Source of the DNA: Aquificaceae bacterium
GTDB taxonomy: Bacteria > Aquificota > Aquificia > Aquificales > Aquificaceae
Length of the DNA stretch: 7,304 bases
Direction: 5' to 3'
Assembly: GCA_015487535.1 (NCBI GenBank)
Contig: WFPN01000307.1
Coordinates: 1 to 7,304, forward strand
The notes below the pieces were generated by a model, which was given only the letters and a program-made list of their open reading frames with translations, ran no database searches and was not told where the DNA came from. The first letter of the stretch is position 1. Each line of letters opens with the position of its first letter. The position numbers and the translations under genes were made by a program. Positions 1 to 6,158 of this stretch are shown in pieces.

Positions 1-2
1 CC

Positions 3-1151
3 TTCTGTAGCCCGCTAATCCTATCGACGGAGAGGAACGAGGGAGCCTTCTCGATCGGGGTGGTAGAGGGTAAGGTTTGTGTTGTCGGTAGGATGGAGAG
101 CGAAGACAGTTACGACGCCCTGGTTGGAACGCTGGAGGGCGAGAGTTTTTTCAGGATATCGTCGGAGGCCGACGACTACAGCTACACCGTCGAGTCATAC
201 AAAGGTAGATGCATCGCAGGTATCACGACGCTCGCCAGAGGCAGGATGGATATGGCCCTTGTGGAGTTCGGGGAGGGAAAGCCTAAGGTCCTCAAAGTAT
301 TCGGGGATAAAGGGGACGATATGCTCTGGTTTTTAAAGAAGATCTCGGGCGGCTACCTTCTCGTGGGAGGCGTGAGGAAAGAGGACTGGGACGTGCTTGT
401 GGTTAGGCTGGACGAGGATCTTGAGGTTCTATGGAGTTTGAGAATAGGGACAGAAGGGGAGGAGTACGCGTACGGTGCTGTGGAGAAGGATGGGAGGTAC
501 TACGTTGTGGGGCGGAGTAACTACAGGGGGAACTGGGACGGCTTCCTGCTGGAGCTCACTCCAGGGGCAAGACTGGAGAGATCTATCCTCGTCGGTAGTG
601 AGGCCAAGGACTACTTTAGGTTCGTTGGGATATTCGGGGATAAGGTGGTAGCGCTGGGACGCTCCGAGATGAGGGGAGGGAGCGACGCCTGGCTCTTTTC
701 AGAAGGCAGGTCCTTCCTGTACGATGGCGGGGAGTTCGATTACGGAAGGGTCTTTATTCCGTGGGATAGGAGGCTTGTCCTCATGGGGGACACTTACAGG
801 GAAGCCCAGTCCGACGGTATGCTCGTGTTTCTTGATGCCAGGTTTGAGGTTTTGGAAGGGTACGAGATAGGTGGGGATGGGATCGAGTCGGTTAGGTTCT
901 TGATCCCGGAGGGGTGGTTCTCCGGCTACTCTTACTCCTTTACCATAGACAACGATATCCTTCTGGGGAACGTAAGGGACCTGTGTCCGGGTTTTGTGAG
1001 GAGGAAAAACTACGAGAGGTTCGAGGTTCCAATGGAGGTTTACAGCTATCCGGTCAGGGTTTCTCCCTACGCCCTTAAGGAGCTTGATCTAGAGTTTGAA
1101 GTAGAGGAAGTAAAGCTCAAGCGAATAGACCCCTGCCTTCCTCAGGAGTAG
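3..1151 (+). CDS. Repeat protein, probable beta-propeller, 5'-truncated by window edge
   Basis: I do not recognise a named family. The frame is open from the first full codon (position 3). The first possible start, GTG at 60, lies inside a repeat and lacks a well-placed ribosome site, so the true start is almost certainly left of the window. Counting residues from that GTG, units of about 45-50 residues recur, beginning near residues 33, 83, 131, 180, 225 and 271, with an incomplete one before them. Each has an acidic turn (GDKGDD, GTEGEEY, GSEAKDY), then a strand like YYVVG or YLLVG, then a WD or SD turn and another strand. About seven units would fit a seven-bladed propeller. The last 50 residues leave the pattern and contain two Cys (309 and 359). 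No membrane segment is visible; a signal peptide would be outside the window. The function is unknown; a binding or envelope role is only a guess. Its 3' end overlaps the convergent deacetylase gene by 10 bp. Confidence 0.72.
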   Translation, partial: FCSPLILSTERNEGAFSIGVVEGKVCVVGRMESEDSYDALVGTLEGESFFRISSEADDYSYTVESYKGRCIAGITTLARGRMDMALVEFGEGKPKVLKVFGDKGDDMLWFLKKISGGYLLVGGVRKEDWDVLVVRLDEDLEVLWSLRIGTEGEEYAYGAVEKDGRYYVVGRSNYRGNWDGFLLELTPGARLERSILVGSEAKDYFRFVGIFGDKVVALGRSEMRGGSDAWLFSEGRSFLYDGGEFDYGRVFIPWDRRLVLMGDTYREAQSDGMLVFLDARFEVLEGYEIGGDGIESVRFLIPEGWFSGYSYSFTIDNDILLGNVRDLCPGFVRRKNYERFEVPMEVYSYPVRVSPYALKELDLEFEVEEVKLKRIDPCLPQE

Positions 1152-2275
1152 ATAAGGGCCTTCAGCCTTCCAACTAGGTCTCTGATCTCCTCCCTCACCT
1201 CACCACCCCGCCAGGGGTCTTTCAGATCCTCGAACATGTAGCTTATGTCTATATCCTCGTCGAACTCCTCCCACTCGACCTCCTCCAGGACCTTTCTCCC
1301 TTCGGGGTTTATCTTCTCCGGGGCTTTTCTTCCCGACATCTCGCACCACAGGAGGGTCCACGCCCTCGCTAGGGCTATCGGATGGTACCCGCCCCCGCCG
1401 AGGTAAACTCCATCCCCGAACAGATCTCTCACGAGCCTGAAGGCCTCCAAAAAGCCTGCGTTCGAGAGCTCGAACTTGGAGAGGGGATCTTCCAGGAGTG
1501 GATCGGTCCCAAGCTGGAGAACGTAAACCTCCGGTTCGAAGACGTCCTTTATGTACGTAAGGCTCTTCTCCAGGACGAAGAGGAACTCAGAGTCGTTCAC
1601 GCCTTTTGGTAGGGGGACATTGAGGTTGTAGCCTTTTCCCTTACCTTCTCCCCTCTCCTCCAGGAAGCCCCTTTTGAAAGGGAAGGCGTACTCGGGAGAC
1701 TGGTGTAGTGAGAGGACGTAAACCTGATCGTTGTCGTAGTAGGCCTCCTGAACGCCGTCGCAGTGGTGGGCGTCCAGGTCTATGTACAGGATCCTCTTAA
1801 AGCCCCTTCTCCTCAGGAACTCTATTGTTATAACCGGATCGTTTATGAAGCAGAAGCCGTTTGCTCTGCTTTTGAAGGCGTGGTGCATGCCTCCCGCAGG
1901 ATTGAAGGCGATGTAGCCTTCCAAGAAGAGCTCGGCCGCCTGGATCGAGGAACCGGTGGCGAGTGAGGATCCCCTGAACATGGCGGGAGAGACGGGGTTT
2001 TCGTAGTTTCCTATGTTGAACCTCTCTCGGGCTCCTTTAGGGACACACTGACATCTGTCGGCCTCTATCAGGGTCTCTATGTAATCCCTATCGTGAAATA
2101 GAAGGAGCTCCTCCATAGTGGCGGGCCTCCCCTCCACCTTCTCCTCTTCCTCTATAAGTCCCATAGCGTCTAGGAACTCAAGGAGTAGAGAAACCCTCGG
2201 TATCCTTAGAGGGTGGTTTTTCGTGTACCGGAGGTTTCTGTACTTGAGGCTACCTACGAGCTTGGCTTCTCTCAT
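1142..2275 (-). CDS. HDLP-type histone deacetylase family protein (AcuC-like)
   Basis: A 377-residue zinc amidohydrolase of the arginase/deacetylase fold, expected in the cytoplasm. It closely resembles A. aeolicus HDLP (about 375 residues) and needs almost no gaps. All active-site residues fall at the HDLP numbers: His131-His132 (GGMHHAF), Asp166 and Asp168 (YIDLDAHH), zinc ligands Asp168, His170 and Asp258 (LGTDPL), Asp173, and Tyr297 in GGGGYHP. Cys75 and Cys77 (RCQC), the pair changed to Ser for the HDLP crystal work as I recall, are present. The family removes acetyl groups from acyl-lysine or acetyl-polyamines. The bacterial member's natural substrate is not settled; AcuC, its closest named relative, deacetylates acetyl-CoA synthetase in Bacillus. 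Its ATG overlaps the upstream sensor gene's TGA (ATGA), with AAGGA about 9 bases upstream. It is the last gene of the operon. The family call is very secure; the substrate is unknown. Confidence 0.96.
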   Translation of the reverse strand: MREAKLVGSLKYRNLRYTKNHPLRIPRVSLLLEFLDAMGLIEEEEKVEGRPATMEELLLFHDRDYIETLIEADRCQCVPKGARERFNIGNYENPVSPAMFRGSSLATGSSIQAAELFLEGYIAFNPAGGMHHAFKSRANGFCFINDPVITIEFLRRRGFKRILYIDLDAHHCDGVQEAYYDNDQVYVLSLHQSPEYAFPFKRGFLEERGEGKGKGYNLNVPLPKGVNDSEFLFVLEKSLTYIKDVFEPEVYVLQLGTDPLLEDPLSKFELSNAGFLEAFRLVRDLFGDGVYLGGGGYHPIALARAWTLLWCEMSGRKAPEKINPEGRKVLEEVEWEEFDEDIDISYMFEDLKDPWRGGEVREEIRDLVGRLKALIYS

Positions 2276-3555
2276 ACGGTGGTTTCCTTGAAGCTCTTTA
2301 CGAGCTTGTGGATCTGCTTGAAGTTTATGTCCCCGGCGAGTATGTACCTCTTACCCTCGTAGCTGAAGAGCTCTGAGACAGTTATGCAGAACTCGTCGGT
2401 GGCCTTCGAGAGATAGACGTCCGATATGTAGGAGCCCTCCTCGAGGGCTTTTCTAAAGTAAGGTTTTTCAGACCTCTCGCTACCTTTCTTTCCCTGGGCG
2501 ACGAAGTAGTCCACCTTCGGGTTCACTATGTTGTTGGTTATCTGGAGTCCCTTCTCGCTCATTATGTAGAAGAGCTCAAAGTAAGGGTACTTCTCGAACA
2601 TATCGTACAGGACGTGTTCCCACATATCCTTCGGGGCGTGCCTAACCCTCTCGACTATGTCTTTGAAGTCTGCGAGTATCTTCTTCTTTATGTTGGTTAT
2701 CAGCTTCTGCTTGGTAGGGTCGTGAAGGATGAGTGTGGGCTGGAGACCGTGTATTATGAAAACGGATCCATCTATCTTCCCCGTTCTGCTTCTGAGCTCC
2801 TCCTTGAGCTTGTAAAGTCTTTCCTGTGAGTCCAGTGTGCTCATGTCTAGGCAGAAACCGTATATGTGGACCTTCTGGAACTCACCGAACAGGAGCGTGT
2901 ACTCCCTGTGAAACTCCCTGAAGAGCTCCTTTATGCTCTCCTTTGAGGGTGGGTTGCCGGTTATCACCCAGACCTCGCCCTTCTCGGGAACCCCGGCCAC
3001 CTCACCCGGGAACAGATCCCTGACGTCTTCGGTCAGTATCTTCTGGACGCTCTCCACCTTCTCAGGTCCGAACACCCTCTTGAACTCCTCTATGTTCTTT
3101 AGACCGAATATACAGAGATGTTCCTTCTTACCTATGAGGGAGTGGATCCTCTGGACCACCGGAAGGACGTACTCCCTGTGATGGGTTATGTAGTGGAGGA
3201 CGGTATCGTAGGTGAGAACTCCCATGTAGGTTCCCCTCTTGTCGGTGAGTATAACGGGCTCCTTCTCCATGGGGAGGAGCTCGAGCATCCCCACGAGGCC
3301 CTCTTTCGAGAGATGGGTGTTCCTCAGACGGCACAGGGGATGGGTGAGGTCTCCCGCTGTAAGGGAGCTGTCGGATACCTTGTTCACCTGATCCCTGTAA
3401 ACCACACCGATAGGAGTATTGCCCTTAAGAACTGTGAGGAACCTGTAGATCCCGAGCTCTTCAAATACACCTCTGAGCTCCTTTACCGAGAGATCGTAGG
3501 GTACCGTCGGTATGCTCAGGCTGAGATCTACCAGGTTTACCTCTTGGGGCTTCAT
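2272..3555 (-). CDS. Soluble sensor protein: CBS pair, degenerate GGDEF-like, cytoplasmic Cache domain
   Basis: A 427-residue protein with no signal peptide or membrane span. Residues about 13-125 look like a tandem CBS pair: two copies of a helix, then a strand ending in GVVYRD or GVLTYD. CBS pairs usually bind adenine nucleotides. Residues about 130-258 resemble a GGDEF fold (IEEFKRVFG in the place of the FK-x-IN helix), but the catalytic loop reads GVPEKGEVWVITG, without GG(D/E)EF, so diguanylate cyclase activity is unlikely. Residues about 320-420 resemble a Cache/PDC-type sensor, with YFELFYIMSEKGLQITNNI, then RSEKPYFRKAL, YISDVYLS and FCITVSELF, ending in AGDIN. Cache domains normally face outward between membrane helices; this one must be cytoplasmic, as in YkuI-like proteins. 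It overlaps dapL upstream and the deacetylase downstream by ATGA, so it may sense a metabolite for that operon. Domain calls are by eye. The start ATG lacks a close ribosome site, which fits translational coupling. Confidence 0.82.
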   Translation of the reverse strand: MKPQEVNLVDLSLSIPTVPYDLSVKELRGVFEELGIYRFLTVLKGNTPIGVVYRDQVNKVSDSSLTAGDLTHPLCRLRNTHLSKEGLVGMLELLPMEKEPVILTDKRGTYMGVLTYDTVLHYITHHREYVLPVVQRIHSLIGKKEHLCIFGLKNIEEFKRVFGPEKVESVQKILTEDVRDLFPGEVAGVPEKGEVWVITGNPPSKESIKELFREFHREYTLLFGEFQKVHIYGFCLDMSTLDSQERLYKLKEELRSRTGKIDGSVFIIHGLQPTLILHDPTKQKLITNIKKKILADFKDIVERVRHAPKDMWEHVLYDMFEKYPYFELFYIMSEKGLQITNNIVNPKVDYFVAQGKKGSERSEKPYFRKALEEGSYISDVYLSKATDEFCITVSELFSYEGKRYILAGDINFKQIHKLVKSFKETTV

Positions 3556-4718
3556 AATCTTAAATTTTCTATCCTCTTGGCCGCTTCCACAAGCCTTTCG
3601 GTCGGAACGGTGAGGGATATCCTGAAGTAGCCCTCTCCGGCTTCTCCAAAGCCATTGCCCGGAGTACAGACTATGCCCGCCTCGTCTATGAGCCTTCCCA
3701 CGAACTCGGCGGATGAGTACCCTTCGGGGACCCTGGTCCAGATGTAGAAGGTGACGTCCGACTCCAAGGGCTTGAGTCCCAGCTTCTTCAGGGCGGAGGT
3801 CATAACCTCTCTTCTCTCCCTGTATATGGCTCTGAGTTTGTCGAGCTCGCTCTCTGGCATGTTGAGTGCGGTTATCCCCGCCTCCTGAACCGCGTTGAAC
3901 TGGCCCGAGTCTATGTTCGTCTTCACCTTCCCGAGGGCTTTAACGAGCTCTTCGTTCCCTACGGCCATACCTATACGCCAGCCAGTCATGTTGTAGGTCT
4001 TGGATAGGGAGTGAAACTCTATCGCCACCTCCTTGGCCCCTTCGATTTGAAGTATGGAGATGGGTTTTCTGTCTCCCGTGTAAATCTCGGAGTAGGCGTT
4101 GTCCGAGGCCACTATTATGTTGTGCTTTTTGGCCCACTTTACAAGGTCTTTGTAGAAGTCCTCGGTGGCGTCAGCGGAAGTGGGGTTGTTGGGGTAGTTT
4201 ATCCAGATTATCTTGGCCCTCTCGACTATATCCTGGGGTATGGAACCCAGATCTGGCAGGAAGTCGTTTTCCTCCTTCAAGGGTAATGTGTAGGGTTCTC
4301 CGCCGGCGAAGATAGTGCCTATCTTATAGACTGGGTAGGCCGGATCCGGGCAAAGGACAACGTCCCCCTCCTCCACGAAGGCGAGGGGAAAGTGGGCTAT
4401 CCCCTCCTTGGAGCCTATCAGGGCTATAACCTCGCTGTCGGGATCGAGATCCACATCGAACCTTCTCTTGTACCACTGGGAGACCGCCTCCCTGTAAGCT
4501 CTCATCCCCACGTAAGAGGGGTACTTGTGGTTCTCGGGGTTCTCGGCGGCCCTTTTGAGGGCCTCCACTATCGGCTCAGGTGTGGGCAGATCTGGATCTC
4601 CCACCCCGAGGTCTATCACATCCACTCCCTGCTCTATCTTCTCCTGTTTCCTTCTGTCGAGCTCCGCAAAGAGGTATGGGGGGAGTACCTTGAGTCTCTT
4701 CGCCAGTTCAAAAGCCAT
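3552..4718 (-). CDS. dapL: LL-diaminopimelate aminotransferase
   Basis: A 388-residue, PLP-dependent class I/II (fold type I) aminotransferase that converts tetrahydrodipicolinate and glutamate to LL-diaminopimelate and 2-oxoglutarate in one step. It bypasses the acylated DapD/DapC/DapE route to lysine and peptidoglycan. Visible landmarks are the N-terminal LKVLPPYLFAELD, GVGDPDLPTP at 38-47, NYPNNPT at 174-180 (Asn178), SDNAYSEI with Asp206 and Tyr209, the PLP lysine Lys240 in SLSKTYNMTGWR, Arg248, and the carboxylate-binding Arg366 in GYFRIS. It is near-identical in layout to the Aquifex DapL (about 387 residues), which separates it from generic aspartate aminotransferases. The start is decided by a strong AAGGAGGT six bases before ATG. 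It lies 31 bp after the cupin gene and overlaps the sensor gene by ATGA. No damage is seen. Confidence is high for DapL over a close aminotransferase paralogue. Confidence 0.94.
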   Translation of the reverse strand: MAFELAKRLKVLPPYLFAELDRRKQEKIEQGVDVIDLGVGDPDLPTPEPIVEALKRAAENPENHKYPSYVGMRAYREAVSQWYKRRFDVDLDPDSEVIALIGSKEGIAHFPLAFVEEGDVVLCPDPAYPVYKIGTIFAGGEPYTLPLKEENDFLPDLGSIPQDIVERAKIIWINYPNNPTSADATEDFYKDLVKWAKKHNIIVASDNAYSEIYTGDRKPISILQIEGAKEVAIEFHSLSKTYNMTGWRIGMAVGNEELVKALGKVKTNIDSGQFNAVQEAGITALNMPESELDKLRAIYRERREVMTSALKKLGLKPLESDVTFYIWTRVPEGYSSAEFVGRLIDEAGIVCTPGNGFGEAGEGYFRISLTVPTERLVEAAKRIENLRL

Positions 4719-4724
4719 CGAGCT

Positions 4725-4732
4725 ACCTCCTT
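4725..4732 (-). promoter_or_regulatory. Shine-Dalgarno site of dapL
   Basis: The minus strand reads AAGGAGGT, an exact match to the anti-Shine-Dalgarno complement, six bases before the dapL ATG at 4718. It fixes that start and suggests strong independent initiation, unlike the two downstream genes, which rely on overlaps. Confidence 0.85.
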
Positions 4733-4748
4733 CCTTACTGGGCCTACT

Positions 4749-4775
4749 ATTATAACTTCACCTTTATGCTGTCCT
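4749..4775 (-). promoter_or_regulatory. Possible internal promoter before dapL
   Basis: The minus strand has an exact TATAAT at 4754-4749, overlapping the cupin stop codon and 30 bases before the dapL ATG. That distance would place a start site just upstream of the dapL ribosome site. The best -35-like element is AGGACA at 4775-4770 with a short 15-base spacer, so the match is incomplete. If real, it would let dapL and the genes after it be expressed without the cupin gene. An AT-rich stop-codon region could produce this by chance. Confidence 0.35.
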
Positions 4776-5115
4776 TCCCGTCGTACCTGGGGCTGAAGTT
4801 TGCAAGGAGTACCGAGACCACCGAGGTGTTCGTGTAAAAGTGGACCTTCCCCTTGGGTATGAAGGCAACGTCTCCTTCCGAGAGCTTCTCCCTCTTTCCG
4901 TCGAGGTATAGCTCACCGTGTCCTTTCAGGAGGATGAAGGTCAGATCGTGTTCGGCATGGTAATGGGGAACTTCGGCGGTCCTTATGAAGACGAGGAGCT
5001 GGGTAAGGTTTTCCGTCTCGCCCAGCTTTACAACCTCTATCTCCTTAACCCTCTGGGAGACATCCTCTATCAGCTCTTCCAGATCCCTGACCCCTTCGAT
5101 GTTGAAGACCTTCAT
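4750..5115 (-). CDS. Small single-domain cupin protein
   Basis: A 121-residue protein of unknown specific role. After a helical, acidic N-terminus (residues 1-25) it forms one conserved beta-barrel (cupin_2 type). Motif 1 is HYHAEHD at 51-57 followed by Gly65: the HxH pair is present, but the usual Glu position appears to be Asp57 (or Glu55/His56). Motif 2 is a perfect G-x5-P-x-G-x2-H-x3-N: Gly81, Pro87, Gly89, His92, Asn96. A divalent metal at His51, His53 and His92 is therefore likely. Single cupins of this size act as small-molecule-binding proteins, isomerases or dioxygenases; nothing here chooses between them. It is the first gene of the minus-strand operon, 31 bp before dapL and divergent from pabB. 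The ATG has no ribosome site in front of it, and a TATAAT sits only 9 bases upstream, which suggests a nearly leaderless transcript. The C-terminal 12 residues are charged and leave the fold. Confidence 0.88.
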   Translation of the reverse strand: MKVFNIEGVRDLEELIEDVSQRVKEIEVVKLGETENLTQLLVFIRTAEVPHYHAEHDLTFILLKGHGELYLDGKREKLSEGDVAFIPKGKVHFYTNTSVVSVLLANFSPRYDGKDSIKVKL

Positions 5116-5124
5116 AGGGATAAG

Positions 5125-5154
5125 ATTATATTCCCATGGAACTCCTCCTTTCAG
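5125..5154 (-). promoter_or_regulatory. Predicted sigma-70-type promoter of the cupin-dapL-sensor-deacetylase operon
   Basis: The minus strand shows CTGAAA at 5154-5149, an 18-base spacer, and an exact TATAAT at 5130-5125. Transcription would start near 5118, two or three bases before the cupin ATG (5115), giving an almost leaderless mRNA, in line with the missing ribosome site. The -35 element and most of the spacer lie inside the pabB coding start. CTGAAA matches TTGACA at four of six bases, so the call rests mainly on the -10 hexamer and its position. Confidence 0.5.
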
Positions 5155-6158
5155 GGAAATGGATAGGCGAGCCCCAGGGCCTTTACTCTGCAGAGATTCT
5201 CTCTGTGGACTATCTTACGGATCTGTCCGAGCTCTCAGGCTTTGAGGGGTTCGTTGTTGTTTCCTACGACCTCACCAAGGGAACCTTGGGAATACCTGTT
5301 AAGGAGAGCAGACTTCCCCATCTTATAGCCATCGAGCTCGGTAAGTTCACAAGGGTGATGGCCAGGCCATCGATTGGATGTTCTTTGAGGACGGTATCCT
5401 CCTCCCTGGGGGAGCTCGAGTTCAAGAGGAGGGTCGAGAAAATAAAAGAGTATATAGCCCAGGGGGACGTTTACCAGATAAATCTCACCAGTCGGTTCGA
5501 CTTCGCGATCGAGGGCTCACCGAGGGATCTTTTCTTCAGCTTCTACGAGCGCCAGCCTGTTCCCTACGCCTTCTTTCTTGAGATCGGGGACCTATTCATA
5601 CTCTCTGGGTCCATGGAACTCTTCTTAAAGAAAGAGGGGGATCTGATCCTGAGCAAGCCGATAAAGGGGACCGGGAGAACCTCGGAGGAGATCCTATCGA
5701 GCGAGAAGGAGAGGGCGGAGAACCTCATGATCACCGATATGATGAGGAACGATCTTGGGAGGGTTTCAAGGACCGGGAGTGTAAAGGTTGAGGAGCTCTT
5801 TAGGGTAGAGAGGTACAGGACCCTCTGCCAGATGCACTCCACCGTGGTGGGGAAGACCGACAAGAGCGTGGACGAAATCTTGCGGGCTACCTTCCCTCCG
5901 GCCTCGGTTACGGGCGCTCCCAAGTACAGGGCTGTTCAGATTATAGACGAGCTCGAGCCCCATCCTAGGGGTTACTACTGCGGAGCCGCAGGACTTATCA
6001 AAAAGAACGGAGACTTTACCCTAAGTGTTCTCATAAGGACCGCCTACGGCGGTGGTTCAAAAATTTCATACTTTGCCGGGTGCGGTATAGTCTGGGACTC
6101 GGATCCGGAAAAGGAGTGGGAGGAGCTCCTTCTTAAGACGAAGGCCTTCTACCCGTAA
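5136..6158 (+). CDS. pabB: Aminodeoxychorismate synthase component I (PabB), short form
   Basis: A 340-residue chorismate-binding enzyme. With the glutaminase PabA it converts chorismate to 4-amino-4-deoxychorismate, the precursor of p-aminobenzoate and folate; it is cytoplasmic. The chorismate-binding domain fills residues about 92-338: IAQGDVYQINLTSRF near 107-121, SGSMELFL (Glu161), PIKGTGR at 175-181, MRNDLGRV at 203-210, FPPASVTGAPK at 253-263, and FAGCGIV at 313-319 followed by an acidic EKEWEE. Lys177 in PIKGT is the PabB hallmark (a catalytic lysine in E. coli PabB); TrpE has PIAGT. The N-terminal region is only about 90 residues, so the protein is much shorter than E. coli PabB (about 453) but typical of the short forms found in many bacteria. 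No PabA or PabC domain is fused. An in-frame stop 13 bases upstream confines the start to this ATG, although no good ribosome site precedes it. It overlaps the convergent anchor-subunit gene by 10 bp. Confidence 0.92.
   Translation: MELLLSGKWIGEPQGLYSAEILSVDYLTDLSELSGFEGFVVVSYDLTKGTLGIPVKESRLPHLIAIELGKFTRVMARPSIGCSLRTVSSSLGELEFKRRVEKIKEYIAQGDVYQINLTSRFDFAIEGSPRDLFFSFYERQPVPYAFFLEIGDLFILSGSMELFLKKEGDLILSKPIKGTGRTSEEILSSEKERAENLMITDMMRNDLGRVSRTGSVKVEELFRVERYRTLCQMHSTVVGKTDKSVDEILRATFPPASVTGAPKYRAVQIIDELEPHPRGYYCGAAGLIKKNGDFTLSVLIRTAYGGGSKISYFAGCGIVWDSDPEKEWEELLLKTKAFYP

Noticed and set aside
60..1151. GTG at 60 as the start of the propeller gene
   Set aside because: The frame stays open to the window edge, the GTG lies within a repeat strand, and GAGGGAG upstream is too far away to serve it.
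1120..1180. Intrinsic terminator between the propeller and deacetylase genes
   Set aside because: Only a bulged stem of about five pairs (AAGGGC with GCCTT) could be found, with no T-run on either strand.
2272..3555. Active diguanylate cyclase
   Set aside because: The GG(D/E)EF signature is absent; the loop reads GVPEKGEVWV, so only the fold is suggested.
3118..3630. A 170-residue plus-strand open frame opposite the sensor gene
   Set aside because: It lies antisense to a well-supported protein with recognisable domains, has no domain of its own, and such frames are common opposite GC-rich, Glu/Leu-rich genes. The frames at 4392-4796 and 5564-5923 are rejected for the same reason.
5126..5151. 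Three-codon minus-strand reading frame (ATG GGA ATA TAA) after AAAGGAGGAG, as a leader peptide for the cupin gene
   Set aside because: The purine run is the reverse of pabB leucine codons, and the predicted TATAAT overlaps the small frame, so it would lie upstream of the transcript start.
5136..6158. Anthranilate synthase component TrpE
   Set aside because: The active-site motif is PIKGT with the PabB lysine, not PIAGT, and the N-terminal region is too short to carry the usual TrpE tryptophan site.
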